Positions 36,766-46,761 of a DNA stretch of 64,000 nt are shown here, in pieces. The notes under the pieces are model-generated. The model saw nothing but the letters and a program-made list of their open reading frames with translations. It did not search any database and was not told the origin of the DNA. The position numbers and the translations under genes were made by a program. Each line of letters begins with the position of its first letter. Positions within the stretch are counted from its first letter, which is position 1. The DNA comes from Nitrosospira lacus (lineage in GTDB: Bacteria > Pseudomonadota > Gammaproteobacteria > Burkholderiales > Nitrosomonadaceae), in assembly GCF_000355765.4 (NCBI RefSeq), contig NZ_CP021106.3, forward strand, positions 2,575,137 to 2,639,136, in the 5' to 3' direction.

Positions 36766-37350
36766 TCAACAGCCGACGGCAGCCAGAGCGGCGCGATAGC
36801 GCTCCCAGTCAAAACAAGGCCCCGGATCAGTCTTGCGATCCGGCGAAATATCGGAGTGCCCGGCAATACCGGTGATGGGATAAGCCTTTTGCAACGCCAG
36901 CGTGAGCGCCACCAGTGCCATATATTGGCTACCGGTAAACGGCTTGATATCACTGCCTTCAAGCTCGATGCCGATTGAGAAATCGTTACAACGGACCCTA
37001 CCCTGCCAGCAGGATGCTCCGGCATGCCACGCACGTTTTTCGCAGGGAACAAACTGGATGATCTCACCATCCCGGCGGATGAAGAAATGGGTCGACACCC
37101 TGAGATCACGTAGTCTCTGGTAGTAAGGATGGGCTTCGAGATTGAGCCTGTTGGTGAATAGCTCGATGACATCGTCACCGCCGAATTCGTCCGGCGGCAG
37201 GCTGATGTTATGGATCACCAGCAAATCGATCGCACACCCGGCCGGACGCTCGTCGCAATTGGATGAAGGAATGAAGCGTACGCCGTCCAGGCAGCCCGTT
37301 TCGTTAATTTGTAGGGGGGGCTGGCCTTCACACACTGCCGGGGTCCACAT
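36766..37350 (-). CDS. ampD: 1,6-anhydro-N-acetylmuramyl-L-alanine amidase AmpD
   Basis: The protein has 194 residues. Zinc ligands are visible in LLVIHNISLPP (His), KRAWHAGASCWQGR (His) and GHSDISPDRKTDPGPCFDW (His and Asp). THFFIRRDGEIIQFVPC and NDFSIGIELEGSD are standard amidase-2 blocks. It acts in the cytoplasm on anhydro-muropeptides imported during cell-wall recycling, and its loss derepresses AmpC beta-lactamases in bacteria with AmpR. There is no ampR or ampC nearby. ATG 37350 (MWTPAV) is the only good start. Confidence 0.96.
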   Translation of the reverse strand: MWTPAVCEGQPPLQINETGCLDGVRFIPSSNCDERPAGCAIDLLVIHNISLPPDEFGGDDVIELFTNRLNLEAHPYYQRLRDLRVSTHFFIRRDGEIIQFVPCEKRAWHAGASCWQGRVRCNDFSIGIELEGSDIKPFTGSQYMALVALTLALQKAYPITGIAGHSDISPDRKTDPGPCFDWERYRAALAAVGC

Positions 37351-37385
37351 TGCCTGAGTTGCTGTAAATTCGGACGAGTTGAATT

Positions 37386-37625
37386 CTATTGCTGCAAATG
37401 CAAACGACGATGCTCGTCGCTACAGAAAAACTTGTCTTCGGAGAGAATGCTTTCGCTTTTCGGCAAATGCACACCACAGTGAGTGCAGCGCACCATATCT
37501 TCGCCTTCGATGGACGGAGACTTTTTCTGAACCTCTTCCTGCCGCTTCTTTAATCCGCGCCGATAGCTCCGTATTGCCCAGAAAACAAGCACGGCGATAA
37601 GGGCGAAGAACAGTAGTCTACCCAA
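37386..37625 (-). CDS. PP0621-family small membrane protein with zinc-ribbon tail
   Basis: The 79-residue protein starts with one membrane helix (MGRLLFFALIAVLVFWAI) followed by a basic stretch. The C-terminus has the cysteine pattern CTHCG...FFCSDEHRR, a small zinc-binding fold. This matches the conserved PP0621 family, whose function is unknown. It lies upstream of ampD by 35 bases on the same strand, and downstream of tRNA-Pro, so co-transcription with ampD is likely. Confidence 0.85.
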   Translation of the reverse strand: MGRLLFFALIAVLVFWAIRSYRRGLKKRQEEVQKKSPSIEGEDMVRCTHCGVHLPKSESILSEDKFFCSDEHRRLHLQQ

Positions 37626-37653
37626 CGCGTCGTCTCCGTTGCCGCATCAAAAT

Positions 37654-37730
<77 letters not shown>

Positions 37731-37926
37731 AATTATGAATCAGCTACTACTTGTATATTGTTATCAGCACGTACTGTTCTCAACCGCCACATCCCACCAA
37801 GCGCGTGGGCGCAATTGTACGCAGGAAGGGGCATCCGGGCAATCCAAAATTATTCCGGAAGCCTCCTGCAGACTTTGAACTTCAGTCGCAAGCCCGATCG
37901 CCGGGCCCGGCGCTGAAAGCATCGTG

Positions 37927-38895
37927 CTAATAATTTCGCGCTACCGCAAAAGTGGTCAGTTGTAACAGACATTCCTTATAATCAGAATCCTGGATTGATG
38001 AAATCATTGCGGATGCGGTGTTGGATTCGGCTTGCGCCCGCTGTCGCGTGTAAGCCAGTGCGCCGGTTTGCTGGATAACTTCCAAAACCGGCCCGAAGCC
38101 ACCCTCCCCGCCCTGTTCGATGGCATTGCGTATGATGGCCGCCTGTTCATCCGATCCTGTTCTCATTGCATAAATCAATGGTAGCGTAGGCTTGCCTTCG
38201 GACAGATCGTCACCCAGGTTTTTGCCTGTTTCCTGATAATCGCCGGAATAATCCAGCATGTCATCGGTCAATTGAAACGCTGTACCGAGATGCATGCCAT
38301 AAACGGCCATCGCTTCTTCTTCCGCCGGCGTGGCATTGCCAAGGATCGCCCCGAGCCGGGTCGCCGCCTCAAACAGCTTGGCGGTCTTGTACCGAATCAC
38401 CCGCAGGTAGTTCTCCTCATCGACGTTGGGATCGCGGCAATTGAGCAACTGCAGCACCTCGCCTTCGGCGATCGTATTGGTGGCATCGGCCAGCACCCGC
38501 ATGACGCGCATGTTGTCCACTTCCACCATCATCTGGAACGCGCGGGAGTAGAGAAAATCGCCCACGAGCACGCTGGCGGCATTGCCGAACAAAGCATTGG
38601 CGGTGGCTTTGCTGCGCCGCAGCTCCGAGGCATCCACGACATCGTCGTGCAGCAGGGTCGCGGTATGAATAAACTCCACGACCGCCGCAAGATTGAAATG
38701 ATACCTGCCGGAATAGCTGAATGCGCCCGCGGCAAGAATCACCAGTGCCGGCCGCAGGCGTTTCCCGCCACTGTTGATGATATATTCGCTTACCTGTCGA
38801 ATGAGTCCCACATCGGAATAGAGTTTGGCGCGGATAACCGCGTCAACCGCATCCATGTCCCGGGCGATAAGATTTCTGATACGTTCAATAGACAC
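37927..38895 (-). CDS. ispB: Octaprenyl/polyprenyl diphosphate synthase
   Basis: The 322-residue protein is a trans-prenyltransferase. The first Asp-rich motif is in [14 protein letters not shown] (DDxxD) and the second is [26 protein letters not shown] and [12 protein letters not shown] sit in their normal positions. It makes the side-chain precursor of ubiquinone, which the cytochrome oxidase chain depends on. It is divergent from rplU-rpmA with about 190 bases between, the arrangement seen in many beta- and gammaproteobacteria. Chain length (C40) is inferred from the usual ubiquinone-8 of betaproteobacteria. Confidence 0.95.
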   Translation of the reverse strand: MSIERIRNLIARDMDAVDAVIRAKLYSDVGLIRQVSEYIINSGGKRLRPALVILAAGAFSYSGRYHFNLAAVVEFIHTATLLHDDVVDASELRRSKATANALFGNAASVLVGDFLYSRAFQMMVEVDNMRVMRVLADATNTIAEGEVLQLLNCRDPNVDEENYLRVIRYKTAKLFEAATRLGAILGNATPAEEEAMAVYGMHLGTAFQLTDDMLDYSGDYQETGKNLGDDLSEGKPTLPLIYAMRTGSDEQAAIIRNAIEQGGEGGFGPVLEVIQQTGALAYTRQRAQAESNTASAMISSIQDSDYKECLLQLTTFAVARNY

Positions 38896-39005
38896 AGGGG
38901 TTCCCGCAAAAAAGGTGCCATGGTAGAAACGTCACTGCCAACGTGTCAAGCTCGACAATTGGGCCAGCCGCATATTTTGACACAAAACTCATTCGCAACA
39001 GGCCT

Positions 39006-39034
39006 TTGACCTTGGAGGGGCCGGTATGTATAAT
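39006..39034 (+). promoter_or_regulatory. Sigma-70 promoter for rplU-rpmA
   Basis: TTGACC (39006-39011) and TATAAT (39029-39034) are separated by exactly 17 bases, an almost perfect sigma-70 promoter. The start site would be near 39041, giving a leader of about 46 bases to rplU. It fits strong ribosomal protein expression. Confidence 0.88.
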
Positions 39035-39086
39035 GCGCGCTTACTTCTTTCGGAGCATCCTGAGAGAGCAACAACTGGAGTCGAAC

Positions 39087-39398
39087 ATGTACGCGATCAT
39101 AAAAACCGGCGGAAAACAATACCGCGTTGAAGCCGGACTAAAACTTAAAATAGAACAGATACCCGCGGAGATTGGCAGTGAGCTGTCGATTGACCAGGTA
39201 TTGATGATTTCCGATGGCGACAATGTCTCGATGGGCAAACCGCTGCTAAGCGGTGCCTCGGTTAAGGCGACGGTACTGAACCAAGGCAGACATGACAAGG
39301 TGCGTATTTTCAAGATGCGGCGGCGGAAGCATTATCAGAAACATCAGGGACATCGGCAGAATTATACTGAAATCCAGATCACCGGCATTTCGGCATAG
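39087..39398 (+). CDS. rplU: 50S ribosomal protein L21
   Basis: The protein has 103 residues starting [17 protein letters not shown], the invariant L21 start. It continues with [21 protein letters not shown], its basic rRNA-binding loop. ATG 39087 has GGAG at proper spacing. An upstream ATG at 38943 would place the promoter inside the coding sequence and is rejected. L21 binds 23S rRNA with L20. It is co-transcribed with rpmA, 12 bases downstream. Confidence 0.98.
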   Translation: MYAIIKTGGKQYRVEAGLKLKIEQIPAEIGSELSIDQVLMISDGDNVSMGKPLLSGASVKATVLNQGRHDKVRIFKMRRRKHYQKHQGHRQNYTEIQITGISA

Positions 39399-39410
39399 GG
39401 AGAGTTTACC

Positions 39411-39668
39411 ATGGCACATAAAAAAGCAGGTGGCAGTTCCAGAAACGGTCGTGATTCGAATTCCAAACGCTTGGGTGTCAAAAGCTACGGCGGTGAATTG
39501 ATCCCGGCCGGGAGCATCATTATTCGTCAGCGCGGCACGCAGGTTCATGCGGGTGACAATGTCGGCATGGGCAAGGATCATACCCTGTTCGCCAAGATCA
39601 CCGGTACGGTAAACTTCAGCACGAAGGGCGCGACGCAACGCAAAACAGTCAGCGTCATACCGATCTAG
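39411..39668 (+). CDS. rpmA: 50S ribosomal protein L27
   Basis: The protein has 85 residues starting [21 protein letters not shown], the N-terminal tail that reaches the peptidyl transferase centre in proteobacteria. [26 protein letters not shown] is the conserved core. GGGAGAG lies upstream of ATG 39411. The rplU-rpmA pair ends at a strong terminator just downstream, separating it from obgE. Confidence 0.98.
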   Translation: MAHKKAGGSSRNGRDSNSKRLGVKSYGGELIPAGSIIIRQRGTQVHAGDNVGMGKDHTLFAKITGTVNFSTKGATQRKTVSVIPI

Positions 39669-39683
39669 GCGTCACCCGTTACG

Positions 39684-39718
39684 CGAAAAAGCCCTGTCAG
39701 CCCGGCAGGGCTTTTTCG
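39684..39718 (+). terminator. Rho-independent terminator after rpmA
   Basis: A 13-bp perfect stem, CGAAAAAGCCCTG (39684-39696) with CAGGGCTTTTTCG (39706-39718), has a 9-base loop and a T-rich arm followed by TTTTG. Because the arms end in A and T runs, it works in either direction. Confidence 0.93.
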
Positions 39719-39724
39719 TTTTGA

Positions 39725-40795
<1,071 letters not shown>

Positions 40796-41117
40796 CAAGG
40801 AAAGGGCTGATTTGCTACGTGATCTAAAGTCCATTGTCCAATTTCGCGTCGCATGATGCAAAACTCATTCTCGAAGCCTATACAGCGCGTCCTATGATGC
40901 CTGCTCAGGCAGTGAAATCCGTGTTTCATGGCAGGCCGAACGGGCTGCCCGCTTGCGATCCCGCCTGACCGGCACTCCGCTATTTATAAAGCGCCTGGCA
41001 AAGACTATACTACCTGCGCTTCGTTTTGGTTCTTCCACACAGTCCTATTGTCAGCTCAATATTTCATACCTTGAGCGGTCCGAGGAAGTCAAGTATCCAA
41101 GACCGCAAGAAATTCAC
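40796..41117. other. Spacer between obgE and proB
   Basis: About 320 bases without a supportable gene. The proB frame stays open upstream to 40953, but its N-terminal extension shows no similarity to the family. The promoter of proB probably lies here. Confidence 0.5.
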
Positions 41118-42260
41118 ATGCTCCTCGCGCGAAAACCAAACATGCAATCCATCGTAAAACAATCGCGGCGCATCGTTGTTAAGGTCGGCAGCAGCCTCGT
41201 CACCAATGAGGGACAGGGACTCGACCATGCCGCACTGGCGCGCTGGGCGGAGCAGATCGCCAGGCTCAAGGAAATGGGCAAGGAAGTCGTGCTGGTTTCT
41301 TCCGGCGCGATCGCGGAAGGCATGCAGCGTCTGAACTGGAAGAAACGCCCTCACGCGCTGCATGAGCTGCAGGCTGCCGCCGCCGTCGGACAAATGGGCC
41401 TGGTGCAGGCTTATGAATCCTGTTTTCGCGGGCACAACATACAGGCTGCGCAAGTGTTGCTCACGCATGAGGACTTATCGGACCGCAAGCGCTACCTGAA
41501 CGCTCGTTCGACCCTGATTACCCTGCTAAGCTTGAACGTCATTCCCGTCATCAATGAAAACGATACGGTAGCGACGGATGAAATCCGCTTCGGGGATAAC
41601 GATACACTTGCCGCACTGGTAACCAACCTGATCGAGGCCGACGTGCTGATAATTCTCACCGACCAGGGTGGATTATTCACCGCCGACCCGCGCAAGGATG
41701 CGAAAGCCACGCTGGTAAGGGAGGCCCGTGCCGGAGACCCGGCGATCGAATCAATGGCGGGCGGCGCCGGCAGCGCCATAGGCCGTGGTGGCATGCTGAC
41801 CAAAGTGATGGCAGCAAAACGTGCGGCGCGCAGTGGTGCCCACACCGTCATCGCGTCGGGACACGAAAACGGCGTCCTGCTTCTTCTCGCTCAGGGAAAA
41901 GCCATTGGTACGCAACTGCTGGCGGAAACCATGACATTGGCGGCGCGCAAGCAATGGCTCGCCGATCATTTACAAATGCGCGGAAACGTCATACTGGACG
42001 AAGGAGCGGTAAAAGCGCTCACAGGGAGCGGCAAAAGTCTTTTATCGATAGGTGTGACGGGTGTCCTGGGTAATTTCGAGCGTGGCGAGGTGGTTGGTTG
42101 TTTTGATCCGGCGGGCAGGGAAATTGCCCGGGGGCTTGTTAACTATAACGCGGCTGAAACCCGGAGAATTCTGCGCCGGGCCAGTAACGAGATCGAAAGC
42201 ATCCTGGGATACGTGGGCGAACCGGAACTTATTCATAGGGATAATCTGGTTCTGCTATAG
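41118..42260 (+). CDS. proB: Glutamate 5-kinase
   Basis: Starting at ATG 41118 ([11 protein letters not shown]) the product has 380 residues; the alternative ATG 41142 ([15 protein letters not shown]) gives 372, the usual length, so the start is not settled. The amino-acid kinase domain shows [38 protein letters not shown] and [13 protein letters not shown]. The C-terminal PUA domain (about 290-372) contains [13 protein letters not shown] and [18 protein letters not shown]. It phosphorylates glutamate, the first step of proline synthesis. proA is not adjacent. Confidence 0.96.
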   Translation: MLLARKPNMQSIVKQSRRIVVKVGSSLVTNEGQGLDHAALARWAEQIARLKEMGKEVVLVSSGAIAEGMQRLNWKKRPHALHELQAAAAVGQMGLVQAYESCFRGHNIQAAQVLLTHEDLSDRKRYLNARSTLITLLSLNVIPVINENDTVATDEIRFGDNDTLAALVTNLIEADVLIILTDQGGLFTADPRKDAKATLVREARAGDPAIESMAGGAGSAIGRGGMLTKVMAAKRAARSGAHTVIASGHENGVLLLLAQGKAIGTQLLAETMTLAARKQWLADHLQMRGNVILDEGAVKALTGSGKSLLSIGVTGVLGNFERGEVVGCFDPAGREIARGLVNYNAAETRRILRRASNEIESILGYVGEPELIHRDNLVLL

Positions 42261-42290
42261 TATGAACTAACATCATTCGAAAGGATGCCC

Positions 42291-42623
42291 ATGAAACCGC
42301 TTACCAGACTTGACGCCAATTTTTCGGCCAGCCCGCAAATCGACGCGGAAGACCTGCCTGATATTAAGGCGGCGGGATTCAGAAGTGTCATCTGCAACCG
42401 GCCGGATAGCGAGGACGGAGGGACTCATGCGGATCATCATCTTCTTGAAGAGGCGGCGAAGAAACTGGGGCTGGAATTCGCCTACCTGCCTATAGTGCCC
42501 GGACAAATAAACGCTACCAATATTGCCAGTTTCAAGACGATAGTCGCCAATTTGCCTGCCCCAACCGTTGGCTATTGCCGACTGGGGATTCGTTCAAAAA
42601 CCCTCTATGAGCGATCACGGTGA
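42291..42623 (+). CDS. DUF442/BLH-type phosphatase-like protein
   Basis: The protein has 110 residues. It begins LTRLDANFSASPQIDAEDL and contains AAGFRSVICNRPDSE, both DUF442 (beta-lactamase hydrolase-like, TIGR01244) signatures. The catalytic loop of the dual-specificity-phosphatase fold, CRLGIRS (Cys-x5-Arg), is intact. ATG 42291 is chosen over ATG 42285, which would abut the AAAGG site. DUF442 is often fused or adjacent to persulfide dioxygenases, and such a gene follows after 34 bases, so a role in sulfide/persulfide metabolism is likely. Confidence 0.85.
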   Translation: MKPLTRLDANFSASPQIDAEDLPDIKAAGFRSVICNRPDSEDGGTHADHHLLEEAAKKLGLEFAYLPIVPGQINATNIASFKTIVANLPAPTVGYCRLGIRSKTLYERSR

Positions 42624-42657
42624 TACAATTTCCTGATCCGCTTAGTAGTCTAGCCTC

Positions 42658-43407
42658 ATGATATTCCGGCAGTTGTTCGAGCCCCTGTCCAGCACCTTCA
42701 CATACCTCCTCGGCTGCGAGGAAACCGGGCAAGCCGTGCTGATCGATCCAGTGATTGTGTCCATGGATCGCGATTTGGCTGAGCTCAGCCGCCTCGGACT
42801 GAGGTTGGCCTATAGCGTTGATACGCATATTCATGCCGACCATATCACCGCCGCGCTCGAGCTGAAAAAGCAGGTGGGCAGCAAGATAGCCGCACCGGCT
42901 TTCGACCGGCTATCCTGTACAGAACTGGGTGTGGAAGAAGGCAAGCTGTTCCAGGTGGGAAGCATTGCCTTGCAGCCGCTGCATACGCCGGGGCATACCG
43001 ACGGGCACTTCGCCTATCGATGCAATGACAGGGTCTTTACCGGCGACGCCCTCCTGATTGAAGGATGCGGGCGTACCGATTTTCAAAATGGTGATGCGGA
43101 CGCGTTATATAAAAGCGTGAAGGAAAAACTGTTTTCGTTACCGGATGACTGTCTGGTATACCCGGCCCATGACTATAACGACCGGCGAGTCTCCTCCATT
43201 GCACAGGAAAAAAAACGCAACCCCCGGTTGGGAAACAACCGTACCCTGGAAGAATTCAGGGAAATCATGGCAAACCTCGGATTGCCATATCCGACGTTTA
43301 TGGATTATGCCGTGCCCGGAAACCGGCAGTGTGGCGTCTGCCCCGATGACCTGCCGGAGAACCTGCAAAAATACTGCCGGCATATGACGGCTAGCCCCCA
43401 AGGATAG
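42658..43407 (+). CDS. ETHE1-like persulfide dioxygenase (metallo-beta-lactamase fold)
   Basis: The 249-residue protein has the metal-binding motif THIHADHITA (HxHxDH) at about 58-67, His in LHTPGHTDGHFAY and GDALLIEGCGRTDFQNG (the ETHE1 signature), then YPAHDYNDRRVSSI. ETHE1 enzymes oxidise glutathione persulfide to sulfite with one Fe(II), in the cytoplasm. The C-terminal CGVCPDDLPENL is a small extension with a CxxC. It is paired with the DUF442 gene. No sulfide:quinone reductase is visible in the window. Confidence 0.93.
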   Translation: MIFRQLFEPLSSTFTYLLGCEETGQAVLIDPVIVSMDRDLAELSRLGLRLAYSVDTHIHADHITAALELKKQVGSKIAAPAFDRLSCTELGVEEGKLFQVGSIALQPLHTPGHTDGHFAYRCNDRVFTGDALLIEGCGRTDFQNGDADALYKSVKEKLFSLPDDCLVYPAHDYNDRRVSSIAQEKKRNPRLGNNRTLEEFREIMANLGLPYPTFMDYAVPGNRQCGVCPDDLPENLQKYCRHMTASPQG

Positions 43408-43450
43408 CGCGCGCGTTGTGACATTGATGTGAGCTGCCTGGCAGAGTTAC

Positions 43451-43972
43451 TCAGTAACGCACGGCGCGCGGATGGACCCCTGCTTTCAATGCGTTGATGG
43501 CCTCCTCCGCATCTTTCACCATGTGGATTCCGAGGGGGCAGAAGTAATACCGGTAGAGCGCCCGCTGGGCGTAATTCTGGGCAATATTTTCAAGATCAGC
43601 CCATTTCGATAGCCTTGCCCGGCCCCAGGTATTATCGCTGCGGCCATAGGCATAGGTCCTTTTCTCCGCAGTCTGGCAGCGTATTCCCTCGTAACTCACA
43701 TTCATCGCCCCTGACTGCGACTTGACCACAAGGCTATAGCGCACTACGCCATCCTCCCCTACCGCAATGGAGGGGGCATCGACGTAATGAAGGTTGTTGC
43801 TGGCCGGACCGGCATCGAATTGCAGCATATTTTCCGGCTTGGGATAACCCGGTAATTGTGTCTGGAGTTCGATCCAGGGTTTTTCATGATCAAACTCATA
43901 CTCGAATTTATTTTGCTGGGCGTAAGCCGCAATCGGCAGAAAGCATAGCAACGTCAGGAATTTCTTCATCAT
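43451..43972 (-). CDS. CNP1-like family periplasmic protein
   Basis: The protein has 173 residues with a signal peptide ending AYA-Q. FDHEKPWIELQTQLPGYP, ASNNLHYVDAPSIAVGEDGVVRY and YEGIRCQTAEKRTYAYGR match the CNP1-like family of neisserial and other betaproteobacterial surface or periplasmic proteins (function unknown). Its start overlaps the stop of the DUF3501 gene by four bases, so it belongs to the same operon. Confidence 0.87.
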   Translation of the reverse strand: MMKKFLTLLCFLPIAAYAQQNKFEYEFDHEKPWIELQTQLPGYPKPENMLQFDAGPASNNLHYVDAPSIAVGEDGVVRYSLVVKSQSGAMNVSYEGIRCQTAEKRTYAYGRSDNTWGRARLSKWADLENIAQNYAQRALYRYYFCPLGIHMVKDAEEAINALKAGVHPRAVRY

Positions 43973-44568
43973 GTCGTCAAGTCCGCAGTCAAATCATCGA
44001 TTAAAGCGTCGCGCACCGTTCCTGTTACCAGTTTAGCCGGAACGTCATACGCGAGGTGGTCGATGCCCATGCTCAAAGTGGCATCCTGGCGCAATGCTCC
44101 TATCATGTCCTTGCTCAGCTCGAAACGCAAAAAATGCACCGAGGAGGTTTTTTCCGCATTCTCTCGCTCAAGATCCTCATCGGCGATGGCGTAAACCGGT
44201 TCATGATCACTCACCCGGACCCATACCCTGTCTTCTATGCCCGTCAATTCCGCCAGTCTGGCGGCGCGCTCGACCGGATCAGGATATTCAATCATCATAG
44301 TAGCTTTCCAGTTGCCGCCATCGGGTACCAGAGGAGCATACGCGTTCAGCTCATCCAGTATTCCCTCCTCCTCGAAAATCTTCTCCACCCGCAGCATTTC
44401 CTGGATTTGATACCGTATGGTCAGCTCATCCTCGAAAATGAGCGTCACGTTTTCGCCCAAATGAACCTTGCGGTTTTTCTTGTGGGCCATTACCCTGGCG
44501 CGGAATTCCTGCCGCGCTTTGGCATAGGCCTCCAGTGTCATCAGGCTGTCACGGGTGATCTGGGGCAT
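43969..44568 (-). CDS. DUF3501 family protein
   Basis: The 199-residue soluble protein begins ITRDSLMTLEAYAKARQEFR and contains MAHKKNRKVHLGENVTLIFEDELTIRYQIQEMLR, the DUF3501 hallmark. The protein is acidic, without membrane segments or cysteines. DUF3501 genes characteristically sit beside a two-cluster Fe-S/CCG protein and a rubrerythrin, as here, suggesting a shared peroxide or redox function, but the role has not been defined. It lies 75 bases after the Fe-S gene and is coupled to the CNP1-like gene by an ATGA overlap. Confidence 0.88.
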   Translation of the reverse strand: MPQITRDSLMTLEAYAKARQEFRARVMAHKKNRKVHLGENVTLIFEDELTIRYQIQEMLRVEKIFEEEGILDELNAYAPLVPDGGNWKATMMIEYPDPVERAARLAELTGIEDRVWVRVSDHEPVYAIADEDLERENAEKTSSVHFLRFELSKDMIGALRQDATLSMGIDHLAYDVPAKLVTGTVRDALIDDLTADLTT

Positions 44569-44643
44569 GATTGATAGATAATTCCGGATTGGCGTAACAA
44601 GAATGATGGTTTTGGGTAAGCATGCCGCCCGGAGTTGGTCCCT

Positions 44644-45972
44644 TCAGAGGCCATAAGCAATCCGGATCAGCGTCAATGGGTGCTGTTTCTGCGCCCTGTT
44701 CTCCCCCATACCCTGCTGAATATGGCGTCCGGCGATGGCACAGTCCGAGCTGATGTAATCGGGGCCCGGTGCGGCCATCTGCTTAAACACCGGCTTGCCG
44801 ATCTTCATGGAATCGGCAAAATGCTCGCTTTTGACTCCCCATGTACCGTCATGACCGGAGCAACGCTCCACGACGCTCACCTGGGTACCGGGAACCATTT
44901 GAAGTACGTCCCTGGTCTTCTGACCGACGTTCTGCACCCGCAAATGGCAGGGAATGTGATAGGAAACATTACCCAGCGGCTGCTTGAAATCGGTCTTCAG
45001 CAAACCGTCCCGATTACGCAGCATCAGATACTCGAATGGATCGAACATGGCTGCCGCTACCGCTCGCACGTCCTCATCCAGGGGAAACATGAGCGGCAAT
45101 TCCTGCTTGTACATCAGTGTGCATGAAGGTACTGCGGTGAGTATCGCATAACCTTCATTCGCCAGTTTCGCCAGATAAGGGATATTCACTTTCTTGAGCT
45201 CATTCACCGCATTCAGATCACCCAGCTCCAGCTTGGGCATGCCGCAACAAGCCTCTTTCTCCACCAGGCATGCCGGAATCTCGTTATGGTCGAGTATTTT
45301 CAATAAATCATGTCCAATGCCGGGTTCATTGTAATTCACGTAGCAAGTAGCATAAATCGCCACCTTTCCCGATGTTTTGGCACCGTCGCGAACTTCATGG
45401 GAGGAATTGACCCGGGCATGCTTCCGGAATTTATGACTGTCGTATTCGGGCAGTATCCGCTCGGCGTGAATATCCAGCATGCTATCCATCAACTTGCGGA
45501 CGGCAGGCGCCTTGTTAACGGCGTTCACCGTCTGGGCCACTACCGGAATGCTTGCCAGCTTGCCCATGAGATCGGTACTGGAAAGCAATTTGTCGCGGAA
45601 ACCGGTTTCGCCCTTTTTGTACTTGACCGCTTTGGCTCGCAGCATCAAGTGCGGAAAATCAATATTCCATGGATGGGGAGGCACGTAGGGACACTTTGTC
45701 ATGAAACACATATCGCAAAGATAACAGCGATCCACCACCTCCCAGAGATTCCGCTTCTCCACTCCATCCAGCTCGCCGGTAACCCCATCATCGATGAGAT
45801 CGAATAATCGTGGAAAAGCCGTGCACAGATTGACGCAACGGCGGCAGCCATGACAGATGTCGAAGACACGCTCCATCTCCTGAAACAGCTTCGGCTCGTC
45901 ATAAAAATCCGGATTTACCCAGTCGAGTGGATGCCGCTTTGGAGGTTCCAGACTGCCTTCGCGAGTGATCAT
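44644..45972 (-). CDS. Two-[4Fe-4S] and CCG-domain oxidoreductase (GlpC/HdrD-like)
   Basis: The protein has 442 residues. Two ferredoxin-like cluster motifs lie near the N-terminus: CHGCRRCVNLC and CYLCDMCFMTKCP. Two CCG (cysteine-rich) domains follow: one around NEPGIGHDLLKIL with EACCGMPKLELGD, the other with YHIPCHLRVQNVGQKT and VERCSGHDGTWGVK. The architecture matches GlpC and heterodisulfide-reductase subunit D. GlpC anchors anaerobic glycerol-3-phosphate dehydrogenase, but no glpA or glpB is nearby. The typical neighbours of this subtype are rubrerythrin and DUF3501, so it more likely passes electrons to those proteins. Confidence 0.9.
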   Translation of the reverse strand: MITREGSLEPPKRHPLDWVNPDFYDEPKLFQEMERVFDICHGCRRCVNLCTAFPRLFDLIDDGVTGELDGVEKRNLWEVVDRCYLCDMCFMTKCPYVPPHPWNIDFPHLMLRAKAVKYKKGETGFRDKLLSSTDLMGKLASIPVVAQTVNAVNKAPAVRKLMDSMLDIHAERILPEYDSHKFRKHARVNSSHEVRDGAKTSGKVAIYATCYVNYNEPGIGHDLLKILDHNEIPACLVEKEACCGMPKLELGDLNAVNELKKVNIPYLAKLANEGYAILTAVPSCTLMYKQELPLMFPLDEDVRAVAAAMFDPFEYLMLRNRDGLLKTDFKQPLGNVSYHIPCHLRVQNVGQKTRDVLQMVPGTQVSVVERCSGHDGTWGVKSEHFADSMKIGKPVFKQMAAPGPDYISSDCAIAGRHIQQGMGENRAQKQHPLTLIRIAYGL

Positions 45973-46034
45973 GGCAACACGTGGAAAATAGATGAGGAAT
46001 TAAAGCAGGACAAAATTGCAGAATAAAACAGACC

Positions 46035-46058
46035 GACCGGATCGAATGCCATCCGGTC
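46035..46058 (-). terminator. Terminator after the rubrerythrin gene
   Basis: An 8-bp perfect stem, GACCGGAT (46035-46042) with ATCCGGTC (46051-46058), has an 8-base loop and lies about 20 bases after the rubrerythrin stop. The minus strand continues into GTTTTATT. It may reduce rather than block read-through into the Fe-S gene. Confidence 0.6.
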
Positions 46059-46079
46059 TATCCGTTTTATGACTTTTGT

Positions 46080-46499
46080 TTAATCGGCCAGGTTATCCAG
46101 GGCCCTCTGGAAGCGGTTGGCATGCGAGCGCTCGGCCTTGGCCAGGGTCTCGAACCAATCGCCGATTTCATCAAACCCCTCATCCCGCGCGGACTTGGCC
46201 ATACCCGGATACATGTCGGTGTATTCATGGGTTTCCCCGGCAATGGCCGTTTTAAGATTGTCGCGCGATGCACCAAAAGGCAGTCCTGTGGCCGGATCTC
46301 CACAGGTTTCCAGATATTCCAGATGACCATGGGCGTGCCCGGTTTCTCCCTCGGCAGTGGAGCGGAATACCGCCGCCACATCATTCTGACCTTCCACGTC
46401 CGCTTTGGCCGCAAAATAGAGATAACGGCGATTGGCCTGAGATTCCCCGGCAAAAGCCGCTTTCAGATTCTCTTCAGTTTTTGATCCTTTAAGTTCCAT
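46080..46499 (-). CDS. Rubrerythrin-like di-iron protein without rubredoxin domain
   Basis: The 139-residue protein is a four-helix ferritin-like bundle. Di-iron ligands are visible in [50 protein letters not shown] and [14 protein letters not shown]. The usual C-terminal rubredoxin domain is missing, so electrons must come from another protein, possibly the adjacent Fe-S protein. These erythrins reduce hydrogen peroxide. ATG 46499 follows AGGAGAG. This gene starts the group running through the Fe-S protein, DUF3501 and CNP1-like gene. Confidence 0.94.
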   Translation of the reverse strand: MELKGSKTEENLKAAFAGESQANRRYLYFAAKADVEGQNDVAAVFRSTAEGETGHAHGHLEYLETCGDPATGLPFGASRDNLKTAIAGETHEYTDMYPGMAKSARDEGFDEIGDWFETLAKAERSHANRFQRALDNLAD

Positions 46500-46761
46500 A
46501 ACGCTCTCCTCTTATATAACAAATTGACAATCAAATTGATTAAGGATTCCAGCCTGCTCGCGGTGGTATACCGGATGAATTCCAGTGATTCCTGCCCTCC
46601 TGACACCAAGTTAACCAAACCGTAGGAGACTATCGGAGGGTTCTGAGCTTGTCAACTGGGCTTACCGGACGTTTATTGGACGAGCATCCAGTGCGTGAAC
46701 AGTATTTAGGGCAGAGAAAGCAGGTGGGTTCCGTCCTTGGATCGCCCAATCAAACCCCTGC

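Noticed and set aside
38943-39086. N-terminally extended L21 start
   Set aside because: The extension covers the clear promoter at 39006-39034 and the family starts at MYAIIKTGG.
40953-41117. N-terminally extended ProB start
   Set aside because: The first 55 codons have no similarity to glutamate kinase, and the family starts near [12 protein letters not shown].
42285-42290. ATG 42285 as start of the DUF442 protein
   Set aside because: It abuts the AAAGG site with no spacing; ATG 42291 fits.
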